From positions 4,712,001 to 4,776,000 of the forward strand of contig NZ_CP110535.1 in the NCBI RefSeq assembly GCF_026104355.1: a DNA stretch of 64,000 bases, in the 5' to 3' direction. Position numbers and translations under genes: made by a program. Shown here piece after piece: positions 17,336 to 25,686 of this stretch. The first letter of the stretch is position 1; the number at the start of each line of letters is the position of its first letter. The notes under the pieces are model-generated. The model was given only the letters and a program-made list of their open reading frames with translations. It made no database searches and had not been told where the DNA came from. Origin of the DNA: Halomonas sp. BDJS001. Lineage in GTDB: Bacteria; Pseudomonadota; Gammaproteobacteria; Pseudomonadales; Halomonadaceae.

Positions 17336-18354
17336 GCAGCTTCTCCCACTTGATTAGGGGTGAACTTCTCATAGTGGAAGCTCTGGGGCTCGATGCCTTC
17401 AGCGTCGAAGTACTTCAACACCGCATCCACCATCGGGGGTGGGCCACACAGATAAACGTCTACATCACCGTTATGCATCACCTCGGCGCCCATGTGGTGC
17501 GTTACATACCCTTTGCGTGGATGTTCGCTTGCTTCGTCGACCACCACAGTGGCGTAGGTAAAACCAGGAAGCTTTTCTGCAAAAGCATCCAACGCGTCGG
17601 TTTTGACCAGATGGTCATCTTTATTGACGCCATAAATCATATGAATCGGTGCATCACAGCCCTTTTCGACCAATTGCGCCAACATGGAGAGAAACGGAGC
17701 CAGCCCCGTGCCGCCAGCAAGCATCAGCACCGGGCGTGTCACTTCACGCAGATAGAAGCTCCCCAGCGGGCCGGTCAGAGTAAGCTTTTCGCCCACCGCC
17801 GCCCGCTCGGTCAAATAGCCGCTCATAACCCCATTGGGAATGTTGCGAATCAAAAAGGTGGCGCGCTTATCCCCCGGCAGCGAGCTGAAAGAGTAGGAGC
17901 GGTGCACCTCGGTACCGGGCACATCGATATGGATGTACTGACCCGGTAAAAAGGCGAGGCTCTCCTGCGCTAAATCGACGGCCAGCTCAATGCTATCCTC
18001 GGAGAGCTGCTCCACTGCCGCTACCCTACCCTCAACCTTGCCCACCTGTGTTTTACACAGCGTGGATGCCACTGGCACTTGAATAACGCAATCCGAAGAA
18101 GGCACCATCTGGCACGTAAGCACTTGGCCTTCAGCTGCTTCCTCATCGGAAAGCGCATCCTCCAGATACTCGTCACCCATATCGAATTCGCCTTGTTCGC
18201 AGTGGCCTTTGCAGGTGCCACATACGCCGTCAGAGCAGTCCATCGGTAGGTTAACTTTTTGCCGGTAAGCAGCGTCGAGAACGGTCTCTCCCTCTTTACA
18301 GCCGATGAAGCGGGTGACGCCATCTTCGAAGTTGAGGGCAATGGTATAACTCAT
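17332..18354 (-). CDS. benC: Benzoate 1,2-dioxygenase reductase
   Basis: This is the electron-transfer component that passes NADH electrons to BenAB. In 340 residues it has an N-terminal plant-type [2Fe-2S] domain with Cys40, Cys45, Cys48 and Cys81, then an FAD domain with RSYSFSS, then an NAD domain with GGTGLAPF and CGPPPMVDAVL. The ferredoxin-first order is that of class IB ring-hydroxylating systems, as expected for BenC. It begins 25 bp after benB and overlaps benD. Confidence 0.96.
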   Translation of the reverse strand: MSYTIALNFEDGVTRFIGCKEGETVLDAAYRQKVNLPMDCSDGVCGTCKGHCEQGEFDMGDEYLEDALSDEEAAEGQVLTCQMVPSSDCVIQVPVASTLCKTQVGKVEGRVAAVEQLSEDSIELAVDLAQESLAFLPGQYIHIDVPGTEVHRSYSFSSLPGDKRATFLIRNIPNGVMSGYLTERAAVGEKLTLTGPLGSFYLREVTRPVLMLAGGTGLAPFLSMLAQLVEKGCDAPIHMIYGVNKDDHLVKTDALDAFAEKLPGFTYATVVVDEASEHPRKGYVTHHMGAEVMHNGDVDVYLCGPPPMVDAVLKYFDAEGIEPQSFHYEKFTPNQVGEAA

Positions 18355-18378
18355 GATTAACTCTCCTCTCTCCTCAGG

Positions 18379-18867
18379 TCACACGTGGTACACGTCGATA
18401 ACCTGATGGATATAGTCGTTATTCAACTGCACGACTTTTCTTGTGATCAGCGGGGTCTCACCTGACACGTCCAGGGTGTAGAAGCAGGTGCCAAAGAAGC
18501 TGTCGGTCTTTTTGTAGCGGTGGTTCAGCGTGTGCCAGTTAAACCGCAGCTCCACCGTGTCACCGTCTTGGGACAGGATCTCTAGATTAGTCACCTGGTG
18601 GGTGGTGCGCGGCTCGGGCGTGCTTGCACCGCTACGCTCGGTCTTGATCCGGTACACCCGGTCTTCCAACCCTTCCCGGTTGGGGTAGTAGATCAGCGAG
18701 ATTTCGCTGTGCGGGTCGCGGGTCAACTGGTCATCATCGTCCCAGGCGGGCATCCAGAACTCGGCGTCTTTGCGGTACAGCGTGAGCCACTCATCCCACT
18801 GGCGGTCGTCCAGCAAGCGGCCTTCGCGGTACAGGAAAGCTTGGATATCGTGATAGCTAATGCTCAT
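18379..18867 (-). CDS. benB: Benzoate 1,2-dioxygenase small subunit
   Basis: This is the beta subunit of the ring-hydroxylating oxygenase, an NTF2-like fold that supports the alpha3beta3 hexamer. The 162 residues include FLYREGRLLDDRQWDEWLTLY at the N-terminus and end VVQLNNDYIHQVIDVYHV. That same terminal sequence survives as a fragment at 13621-13678. It follows benA by 36 bp. Confidence 0.96.
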   Translation of the reverse strand: MSISYHDIQAFLYREGRLLDDRQWDEWLTLYRKDAEFWMPAWDDDDQLTRDPHSEISLIYYPNREGLEDRVYRIKTERSGASTPEPRTTHQVTNLEILSQDGDTVELRFNWHTLNHRYKKTDSFFGTCFYTLDVSGETPLITRKVVQLNNDYIHQVIDVYHV

Positions 18868-18903
18868 GGCACTTCTCTCCTCTCTTTTTTTGGCGCTGGA
18901 CGC

Positions 18904-20271
18904 TTAGGTGGACGCGGTGGCGATAAACTGGCTGCGCTCTTTGTCGATGGCGCGCAGCATTTCGTCGACCCAGTGCTTGTGGTGCAGCACGTAGAGCCCT
19001 TCGTCTTCCGGCGAGGCGCCGCTGAGCAGGGGCTTCATGTCGATGGCTTGAGCCGTTTCATCGGCGCCTTCGATCCACTGTTGAGCCCCGCGGGAGAGGT
19101 CGTTCCATTCGGCCAGGGCGCCGTTGTACCCCTCCTGGCAGGCGCGGAACTCTTCCAGGTCATCGGGGGTGCCCATGCCGGAGACGTTGAAGAAGTCTTC
19201 GTACTGGCGAATACGCACACGCCGATCCTCGGCGGACTCGCCTTTGGGCGCGAAGCAGTAAATCGTGACTTCGGTTTTGTCCACGGCGATCGGACGGATC
19301 ACGCGGATTTGCGTGGAGAACTGATCCATCAGGTAGACGTTGGGGTAGAGGCAGAGGTTGCGCGTCTGGTTGACGATGGAGTCGGCGCGGGCCTCGCCCA
19401 GCTGCTCCTGGATCCAGTCCTTATGCTGATAGACCGGGCGCACTTCCGGGTTAAGCAGCCGGGTCCACAGCATCATGTGGCCGTTTTCATAGGAGTAGAA
19501 GCCGCCTTTGCTCTTCGACCAGCCGTCGGCATCGACGGCTTTGGTGCCGCCCGCGTCGTAGTTGCGGCGCTCCATGGTGGAGGCGTAGTTCCAGTGCACG
19601 GAGCTGACGTGATAGCCGTCGGCGCCGTTTTCGGCCTGGAGCTTCCAGTTGCCGGTGTAGGTGTAGGACGAGGTGCCACGCAGGATCTCCAGTCCTTCAG
19701 GCGCTTGGTCAACGATGTTGTCGATGATCTTGGTGGTTTCGCCCAGGTGTTGTTCGAGCGGTTGTACATCATTGCTCAGGCTACCGAACAGGAAGCCTTT
19801 ATAGTTCTCAAAGCGGGGCAAGCGCTTGAGGTTGTGGGAGCCGTCCTGTTTGAAGTTATCCGGGTAGGCGCCGTTCTTCTCGTTTTTGGCTTTGAGCAGT
19901 TGGCCGTCGTTTTTGAACGTCCAACCGTGGAACGGGCAGGTGAAGGTGCCTTTGTTGCCGCGCTTACGGCGGCATAGGGTGGCGCCGCGGTGGGCGCAGG
20001 CGTTAATCAGACCGTGCAGTTCGCCCTGCTTGTCGCGTGTGATGATCACCGGCTGGCGGCCCATGGTGACGGTCATGTAGTCACCTGGCTCAGCGACCTG
20101 GCTCTCGTGGGCCAGGAACAGCCAGTTGCCTTCGAAGATGTGCTTTAGCTCCAGTTCGAAGAAGGCGGGGTCAGTGAACATGCTGCGGTGGCAGCGGAAG
20201 ATGCCCTGGGCGGGGTCGTCTTGGACGGCACCGCGCACGCGGGCTTCGAGCTGATCAAGCTGTGTGGTCAT
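18904..20271 (-). CDS. benA: Benzoate 1,2-dioxygenase large subunit
   Basis: This is the Rieske non-heme iron alpha subunit, which dihydroxylates benzoate at C1 and C2. The Rieske cluster ligands are Cys92, His94, Cys112 and His115 (CAHRGATLC, CPFHGW). The mononuclear iron site shows Asp218, His221 and His226 (GADGYHVSSVHW). At 455 residues it has normal BenA length. It lies 89 bp downstream of the second catA. No separate operator was recognised in that gap, so it is probably read from the catB promoter. Confidence 0.97.
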   Translation of the reverse strand: MTTQLDQLEARVRGAVQDDPAQGIFRCHRSMFTDPAFFELELKHIFEGNWLFLAHESQVAEPGDYMTVTMGRQPVIITRDKQGELHGLINACAHRGATLCRRKRGNKGTFTCPFHGWTFKNDGQLLKAKNEKNGAYPDNFKQDGSHNLKRLPRFENYKGFLFGSLSNDVQPLEQHLGETTKIIDNIVDQAPEGLEILRGTSSYTYTGNWKLQAENGADGYHVSSVHWNYASTMERRNYDAGGTKAVDADGWSKSKGGFYSYENGHMMLWTRLLNPEVRPVYQHKDWIQEQLGEARADSIVNQTRNLCLYPNVYLMDQFSTQIRVIRPIAVDKTEVTIYCFAPKGESAEDRRVRIRQYEDFFNVSGMGTPDDLEEFRACQEGYNGALAEWNDLSRGAQQWIEGADETAQAIDMKPLLSGASPEDEGLYVLHHKHWVDEMLRAIDKERSQFIATAST

Positions 20272-20360
20272 GATCTCTCTCCTCGTATTTTTTATGTCGC
20301 GCTGTTATGTCTTGCTCAGGCGGGCCAAGGGGAGGGCCCGCTTTGCTCAAGGCATAAGTG

Positions 20361-21335
20361 TTAAACCTTGGCAGTACCGGCGAGTTGGCTGGCAAGATCC
20401 TGCTCGTCTTCTTTGGCCCGTGGGCGGGCGTGACGCACTTGCAGCTCGGCGGCGTCGGTTGGAGCCAGCTCCACATCGAACACTACGTGGGAGAACGGAC
20501 TGTCCAGGTCGCGCTTGGCGATCTCAGCCGGGTCTTCAATGCGCTCGGCGGGCACCACCAGCTCTTCCCGGGTGGCAAAGGCGAAGTCGTCATAGGTGTA
20601 GGGGTCACCCGCCAAGTTGATCTGGGTGGTCAGATGCTGGTGGCCTGGCGCGGAGACGAAATAGTGAATATGCGCCGGACGTTCGCCGTGGCGGCCCAGG
20701 GACTTGAGCACCACGTCGGTGGGGGCGCCTTCGGGTACACCGTAGCCGGAGGGAATAATGCTGCGCGCGGTGTAGCGGCCGTCGCTGTCTGCGTAGATCG
20801 TGCGGCGCATGTTGTACTCGTCCTGGGAGGGATCAAAGAACGAGTAGCCCCCTTTGGAGTTGCAGTGCCAGATTTCAACTTTGGCACCAGGGATCGGGGT
20901 ACCGTCGACATCTCGCACCTGACCGGTCAGCCACATCACCTCGGCATCGGGATCACTGCCGTCGTCCAGACGGGCAAAGCCTTCTGCTTCCGGGGCACCA
21001 GCCACGTAGAGCGGGCCTTCGATGGTGCGCGGTGTGCCGCCGGCACGCTTGGCTTCGGCATCGATCGCGTCCTGACGCATATCGAGAAAGTGGTCAAACC
21101 CTAGTCCTGGCGAGAGCAGCCCGAACTGGGTTTGGCTACCCAGGGCATTGAGCAGGTTAACGCCCGCCCAGTACTCTTCTTCAGTGACATCGAAGTCGTC
21201 GATCAGCTTGAACAGGTCGCTGACCAGTCGATGGACGATTTGCTTGGCGCGATCGTTACCGCCGGTCTGGTCAAAGCCCGCAACGGCTTTTAGGAAGTCT
21301 TGAACTTCGGGGGTATCGAATATTTTTACGGTCAT
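20361..21335 (-). CDS. catA: Catechol 1,2-dioxygenase, second copy (in the cat-ben operon)
   Basis: The enzyme and ligand set are the same as in the copy at 13720: Tyr164, Tyr198, His222, His224, 324 residues. Differences from that copy include Leu15, Ala17, Thr24, Ala98, Asp144, Pro149, Cys158 and Gly163. It lies 66 bp after catC and before benA. This placement makes it the copy most directly coupled to benzoate degradation. It ends in TAA where the other ends in TGA. Confidence 0.97.
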   Translation of the reverse strand: MTVKIFDTPEVQDFLKAVAGFDQTGGNDRAKQIVHRLVSDLFKLIDDFDVTEEEYWAGVNLLNALGSQTQFGLLSPGLGFDHFLDMRQDAIDAEAKRAGGTPRTIEGPLYVAGAPEAEGFARLDDGSDPDAEVMWLTGQVRDVDGTPIPGAKVEIWHCNSKGGYSFFDPSQDEYNMRRTIYADSDGRYTARSIIPSGYGVPEGAPTDVVLKSLGRHGERPAHIHYFVSAPGHQHLTTQINLAGDPYTYDDFAFATREELVVPAERIEDPAEIAKRDLDSPFSHVVFDVELAPTDAAELQVRHARPRAKEDEQDLASQLAGTAKV

Positions 21336-21346
21336 GGTGAAACCCT
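20363..21346 (-). repeat. 984-bp direct repeat, copy 2 (catA)
   Basis: This is the partner of 13722-14705. The match ends 11 bp upstream of the ATG on one side and at the stop codon on the other. The flanks are unrelated apart from the benB tail found beyond copy 1. Confidence 0.9.
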
Positions 21347-21401
21347 CTGTTTGTTATAGGATGTTGTTTTATCAATATGAACTGGCGTGTTAAGTAAATA
21401 A

Positions 21402-21692
21402 TTAGCTGTCGTCGTCGCGCACCGAAGAGGGGTGACGACACAGCGGTTTGACGCCGATCTCCATATAAGGGAAGAGCGGCAGATTGCTGACCAGCTCTTG
21501 CAGCTCAGCATTGTCCTCCACGTCGAAAATACTAACGTTCGAGTAGCTACCCGCTACCCGCCACAAGTGGCGCCATTTGCCCTGGCGCTGCAGGTCTTGG
21601 GAATACGCCTTTTCCGTTGCCTTGATCTTGGCTGCCTGCTCGGCGGGCATGTCGGGCGGCAACTTAACGGTCATCTCTACTTGAAACAGCAT
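21402..21692 (-). CDS. catC: Muconolactone delta-isomerase
   Basis: The enzyme converts muconolactone to beta-ketoadipate enol-lactone, as a small decameric cytosolic protein. It has 96 residues with the family opening MLFQVEMTVKLPPDMP, the central WRHLWRVAGSYSNVSIFDV and LPLFPYMEIGVKPLCRHPS at the end. The ATG at 21692 is chosen over an upstream in-frame start because AGGAG lies just ahead of it and it matches CatC starts. It sits between catB and catA. Confidence 0.96.
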   Translation of the reverse strand: MLFQVEMTVKLPPDMPAEQAAKIKATEKAYSQDLQRQGKWRHLWRVAGSYSNVSIFDVEDNAELQELVSNLPLFPYMEIGVKPLCRHPSSVRDDDS

Positions 21693-21750
21693 ATGTGTCT
21701 CCTCTTGTATCGCGGGCGAGCGCAAACGTTGGCTCTATTTACCGTGGCGT

Positions 21751-22869
21751 TCATTTACGTGAATAATGAGCCAACTTATCTTCATCTAAGGTGATGCCCA
21801 GTCCTGGCCCTTGCGGCAACTCAACCCCAAAGCTGGTGTAGTTAAGAGGTTCAACCACAATGTCATCTTTCAGCAGCAGCGGGCCGAACATTTCTGTCCC
21901 CCAGGCCATTGCGGGCAGCGTTGCCCAGGCGTGTAGAGAGGCAGCGGTGCCAATGGTGCCCTCTAGCAATGTGCCGCCATATAGGCCAATTCCAGCCGCT
22001 TGGGCGACGTGGGCTAGCTCTAGTACCCCGTAAATACCGCCGGATTTAGCGATCTTCAGGGCAAAGGCACCATTGAAACCACCGCATACGAGATCAAGCC
22101 CGTCGCGGGCATCCTGAACCGCCTCATCAGCGAGTATTGGCACATTGAAGCGGTTAGCCAAACGAACTAGACCGGCGTGTTCACGGGCAGCAATGGGCTG
22201 CTCGATTAACTCAATACCGGCATCCTGAAGCGCCTGAATACCACGCACCGCAGTCGACTCATCCCAGGCCTGATTAACATCAACGCGCACACTGGCTCGA
22301 TCACCCAGCGCTTCCTTGATCGCAGCCACATGGCGCACGTCCTGATCCACAGGGTTAGCACCAATTTTTAACTTGAAGTCGCAGTGCCGACGCTGTTCTA
22401 AGCGCAGCATGGCCTCATCAATATCTTTGGCGGTATCACCGCTGGCTAGCGTCCATAGCACAGGCAAGTGATCCTGGCGTGCACCGCCAAGCAGCTCGGC
22501 GACGCTCAACCCCAAGCGTTTGCCCTGAGCATCCAACAGAGCCGTTTCTAATGCAGATTTGGCGATCATATTGCCGCGAGCATGGCGGTTAAGCCGGGCA
22601 CGCAACTGGTGGATATTGTTGGAAGGCTGGCCGACCAGCAGAGGGGCTAGGTAAGTATCAATATTGCGCTTAATACTCTCCGGGCTTTCTGGACCGTAGG
22701 CCAGGCCGCCAATGGTGGTGCCTTCGCCGAGCCCTTCGATACCGTCGGAGTGGCGCATGCGCACAATCACCATGGTTTGGCAGGCCATGGTGGTCATGGA
22801 GAGTTTGTGAGGACGGATGGTCGGTAGGTCGACCAATAGCGTCTCAATATGTTGGATGACAGTTGACAT
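21751..22869 (-). CDS. catB: Muconate cycloisomerase
   Basis: This enolase-superfamily enzyme cyclises cis,cis-muconate to muconolactone, using a divalent metal. With the start at 22869, the catalytic lysines are Lys166 and Lys168 (KLK) and Lys272. The metal ligands are Asp197, Glu223 and Asp248. It has 372 residues, the normal length. The ATG at 22869 has GGAG six bases upstream; an in-frame TTG 21 bp earlier is less likely. It is the first gene of the minus-strand catBCA-benABCD-benE series, and a BenM/CatM-type operator lies 64-102 bp upstream of its start. Confidence 0.96.
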   Translation of the reverse strand: MSTVIQHIETLLVDLPTIRPHKLSMTTMACQTMVIVRMRHSDGIEGLGEGTTIGGLAYGPESPESIKRNIDTYLAPLLVGQPSNNIHQLRARLNRHARGNMIAKSALETALLDAQGKRLGLSVAELLGGARQDHLPVLWTLASGDTAKDIDEAMLRLEQRRHCDFKLKIGANPVDQDVRHVAAIKEALGDRASVRVDVNQAWDESTAVRGIQALQDAGIELIEQPIAAREHAGLVRLANRFNVPILADEAVQDARDGLDLVCGGFNGAFALKIAKSGGIYGVLELAHVAQAAGIGLYGGTLLEGTIGTAASLHAWATLPAMAWGTEMFGPLLLKDDIVVEPLNYTSFGVELPQGPGLGITLDEDKLAHYSRK

Positions 22870-22932
22870 GCAGGCTCCAGCGTCTGGCAATCGTTGACTT
22901 GATGTCAGTTTGATTGCGTGAGCAAGAGGGAA

Positions 22933-22971
22933 CCAATATTGTTTAGGTGCTTAGCCATACCGTGGAGGTAT
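22933..22971. promoter_or_regulatory. LysR (BenM/CatM-type) operator at the catB promoter, with fossil regulator start
   Basis: CCAATATTGTTTA plus ATAC-CGTGGAG-GTAT (22957-22971) repeats the element found before the LysR gene at 6663. The likeness continues through the plus-strand GGAGGTATCATG, so a ribosome site and ATG (22973) remain. The frame closes after four codons, and no LysR sequence follows. About 34 of 43 bases match 6623-6665. It looks like the original catR-catB divergent promoter from which the regulator has been lost or moved. Confidence 0.75.
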
Positions 22972-22975
22972 CATG

Positions 22976-23254
22976 ACCGGGCGGTGAGAGCTTAGTTTTT
23001 ATCTAATAGCAATCATCACTTAGCTGACTCCCCCTCTACTTATCTTCTTTATCGAACTAATATTTTTATATTTATTAATAACTTGAAGAATAAAGTCTCG
23101 TTTAGATGACGATTTATCCAACAGTAGATGAATAACCAACGGCAAACTATAGCGATGTCTTCAGCGCACAAACTCTGCTACTAACTATTAAGGGAGCTGC
23201 GCGGCTGAATTGATCATTAACAGTGGCAGTTAGTTAACCCTGTGTGGCTATAAG
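22976..23254. other. Intergenic between catB promoter and salicylate hydroxylase, no gene seen
   Basis: These 279 bp are AT-rich (especially 23030-23100). They contain no convincing frame, hairpin terminator or LysR-like coding remnant on either strand. Confidence 0.55.
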
Positions 23255-24544
23255 CTAATTGGTTAGCGCTTTCCTAACCTGTCGCGCCGCTCTTACATCG
23301 TCACGAGGATCATGATTCCAGAGCCAATCAAAGCGGTTTTTCAGGTTCTCGATGAGTTTGGTCTCATCACTGCCAATATCCACACCCGCATACTCGTATA
23401 CGTCGCCTGCCTCATGAGAAGTGCGCTGCACCTTGCAGGTACGTGCATGGCGCACCTGCTCAAAAGCGGCTAGCACACCGCTTACGTTGCGTCGGTGGCA
23501 ACTGGCATCCGTCAGCAGAGTGGCGAGCACATAGGCATCTTCAAGTGCCTGACCGGCCCCAGCCCCCTGGTGGGGTACTAATGCGTGGGCAGCATCGCCG
23601 ACAATCAGCACACGATTACGGTGGTAGTGGGCCAGCTCCGGTAGCTCATGCAGCGCCCAGCGGGTTGGCTCAGAAATGCATTCAAGAATTGCCTGGCAAG
23701 CTGGGCTCCAGTCATCAAAGACATCCAGCATCTCCTGTTGGGTGACGGTTTGTACCCACTCTTCACCTTCAGGTAGTGCAGGATTAGGTGTTGAGCGGTC
23801 GGTGATAAAGGCAACCACGTTAACCAGTTGCGACTGTTTAACCGGGAAGGTCAGAATGTGTCGGTCTTTGCCTAGGTACATCTGGGGCACCAGCGCTAGG
23901 CGTTTCTCTCTCCCCTTTGCTTCCAGGGCAGCCTCCAACTGGTTAGTTGGGATCATGCCGCGGTAAGCGTAGGTACCACTCCAGAGCGGGGATATCTCGC
24001 CGTACTTCTTTGGGGGCAGAACATGACGGCGCACCGCGGACTTGATGCCGTCAAAGCCGATAATCACATCGCCGGTAAAGTGCGTGCCGTCGTCAAAGCA
24101 GGCGGTGGCACTATCGGTACCTTGCTTAACCTCGACACAACGCTTACCGAAGTGAGCGATCCCCTCTGGTAGATTGGCGACAATGGCATCCAGAAAATCG
24201 GCACGGTGTACTGAAGATTGGCCCACCCCAGGGGCTAAACTGGCGGTTAAGTAGCCATCATCACTACCCCGCCGCCACTCAAACCACACATCTTCAAAAG
24301 GGGCTGGTGAGGAGTCGGCAATACGCTGATAAGCCTCTTCCAACCCCAGCAGTTGAATGGCTTTCACCGCGTTGGGGCCAAAGGAGACCCCGGCGCCAAT
24401 TTCTGAGAACTGGGGGGCGGCTTCAAAAAGCTGAACATCAAGACCGTTGTCCCGGGATAGCGCGACGGCGAAGGCTACGCCACCGATACCGCCACCGACA
24501 ATACCAATCGAGAGACGTTTTTGCTGTGTATGTTTAGATGGCAT
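23255..24544 (-). CDS. Salicylate 1-monooxygenase (salicylate hydroxylase)
   Basis: This FAD-dependent group A monooxygenase decarboxylates and hydroxylates salicylate to catechol. With the ATG at 24544 it has 429 residues. The dinucleotide motif is IGIVGGGIGGVAFAVAL (13-29), DGIKSAVR is the middle DG-type motif, and GDAAHALVPHQGAGAGQALEDA-like residues form the second FAD motif. The overall pattern is NahG/SalA. An upstream in-frame ATG at 24589 is less likely because NahG homologues begin close to the FAD motif. It is divergent from a NahR/NodD-like regulator and supplies catechol to the adjacent cat genes. Confidence 0.88.
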   Translation of the reverse strand: MPSKHTQQKRLSIGIVGGGIGGVAFAVALSRDNGLDVQLFEAAPQFSEIGAGVSFGPNAVKAIQLLGLEEAYQRIADSSPAPFEDVWFEWRRGSDDGYLTASLAPGVGQSSVHRADFLDAIVANLPEGIAHFGKRCVEVKQGTDSATACFDDGTHFTGDVIIGFDGIKSAVRRHVLPPKKYGEISPLWSGTYAYRGMIPTNQLEAALEAKGREKRLALVPQMYLGKDRHILTFPVKQSQLVNVVAFITDRSTPNPALPEGEEWVQTVTQQEMLDVFDDWSPACQAILECISEPTRWALHELPELAHYHRNRVLIVGDAAHALVPHQGAGAGQALEDAYVLATLLTDASCHRRNVSGVLAAFEQVRHARTCKVQRTSHEAGDVYEYAGVDIGSDETKLIENLKNRFDWLWNHDPRDDVRAARQVRKALTN

Positions 24545-24705
24545 GTTCCACTCCGCTCGGGGGGTTATCGTTATCATGGTGAGCTTCACGCTCTGCCCCT
24601 AACGCTATTAGGATGAAACAACGTCCACCACACAGCCCCTTTCATTTGAACTATAAACGGTACTAATAACAATATGAATCAAAGAGATGAAGTCACTTTC
24701 TGCGA

Positions 24706-24724
24706 CGACAATAGACTATTGTCG
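24706..24724. promoter_or_regulatory. Perfect 19-bp palindrome upstream of the NahR-like regulator
   Basis: CGACAATAGACTATTGTCG has 9-bp perfect arms around one central base. It ends 23 bp before the LysR start at 24748, in the divergent promoter shared with salicylate hydroxylase. It is suited to bind a dimeric regulator, most simply the adjacent LysR protein acting on its own promoter. Confidence 0.6.
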
Positions 24725-24747
24725 AACTCCCAACAGAGCGCATCCTG

Positions 24748-25653
24748 ATGGTCAAACTTGCCGATATCGACCTGAACTTGCTGGTTGTGTTTGACCTGCT
24801 CTATCAGGAGCAGAACACGCAGCGGGTCGCACTACGTCTTGGTATTACGCAGCCTGCGGTCAGCCATGCGTTAAAGCGTTTGCGCGTTTTATTGGGTGAT
24901 GAGCTCTTCGAACGCACTTCGCAAGGGCTCCAGCCAACGCCTCGCGCCAGCCAGCTTCACCCCGGCATTGCGGACGCATTAGCCAGAGTGAATGACACCC
25001 TGAACCTGCGTGATGATTTCAACCCAGTCCTGAGTGAGCGCACCTTTAATCTCAACATGACCGATATTGGTGAGATCGTTTTTCTACCACGCTTGTTGCA
25101 GCACTTTTCTCAAAAAGCACCAGGAATCTCACTCCACACTGCTCGCAGCCACAACAATGAGCTGAAATATGAGATGGAAGAGGGGCAAATCGATCTAGCC
25201 ATCGGGCTGATTCCACAGCTTGGCGCTGGCTTTTATCAGCAGCGTCTATTTGTGCAGCGCTATGTCTGCCTTATGCGCCATGACCACCCTCTCGCCACTG
25301 GAGAGTTTGGCTTAGAGGAGTTTTGCTCAGCCCATCACGCTGTTGTCGTTGCCCAGGGAACCGGCCACGGGATAGTAGAAGAACAGCTAGCAAACGCTGG
25401 TATTAAGCGCCCGGTGAGATTAACGCTGCCGCATTTCGCGGCCGTCCCCTACATTGTCAGCAGCAGCGATTTAGTGGTGACAGTGACGGGTAAGCTGGCC
25501 GAGGCGACGTGTGAACGATTTGGGCTTATTGTTCGTGAGCACCCGCTAGCCTTTCCAGAGATTTCCATCAATCTCTTCTGGCACCGTCGCTTTCATCAAG
25601 ATCCCGGCAACCGTTGGTTAAGAGGGCTTATGTTTTCAATGTTCTCTGAATAG
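24748..25653 (+). CDS. LysR-type regulator, NahR/NodD-like
   Basis: This regulator has 301 residues. The DNA-binding domain reads IDLNLLVVFDLLYQEQNTQ and GITQPAVSHALKRLRVLLGDELF, the hallmark of the NodD/NahR branch. The effector domain includes FNLNMTDIGEIVFLPRLL, also typical of NahR relatives that answer to salicylate or nitro-aromatics. It is divergent from the salicylate hydroxylase gene, so salicylate is the likely inducer. ATG is chosen as the start; the RBS is weak. Confidence 0.88.
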   Translation: MVKLADIDLNLLVVFDLLYQEQNTQRVALRLGITQPAVSHALKRLRVLLGDELFERTSQGLQPTPRASQLHPGIADALARVNDTLNLRDDFNPVLSERTFNLNMTDIGEIVFLPRLLQHFSQKAPGISLHTARSHNNELKYEMEEGQIDLAIGLIPQLGAGFYQQRLFVQRYVCLMRHDHPLATGEFGLEEFCSAHHAVVVAQGTGHGIVEEQLANAGIKRPVRLTLPHFAAVPYIVSSSDLVVTVTGKLAEATCERFGLIVREHPLAFPEISINLFWHRRFHQDPGNRWLRGLMFSMFSE

Positions 25654-25686
25654 AACCGACCTGAATAGAACCAACGTCAGCAGGCC

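Noticed and set aside
18598..19977. 459-codon plus-strand frame antisense to benA and benB
   Set aside because: It lies entirely over two well-supported genes, has a composition typical of a GC-rich shadow frame and no recognisable motifs or ribosome site.
20272..20360. A separate LysR-regulated promoter for benA
   Set aside because: No ATAC-N7-GTAT or CCAATAT-type element was found in the 89-bp gap.
13600..21400. A transposon or insertion sequence as the cause of the catA duplication
   Set aside because: No transposase frame, terminal inverted repeats or target-site duplications were found at the edges of the repeat.
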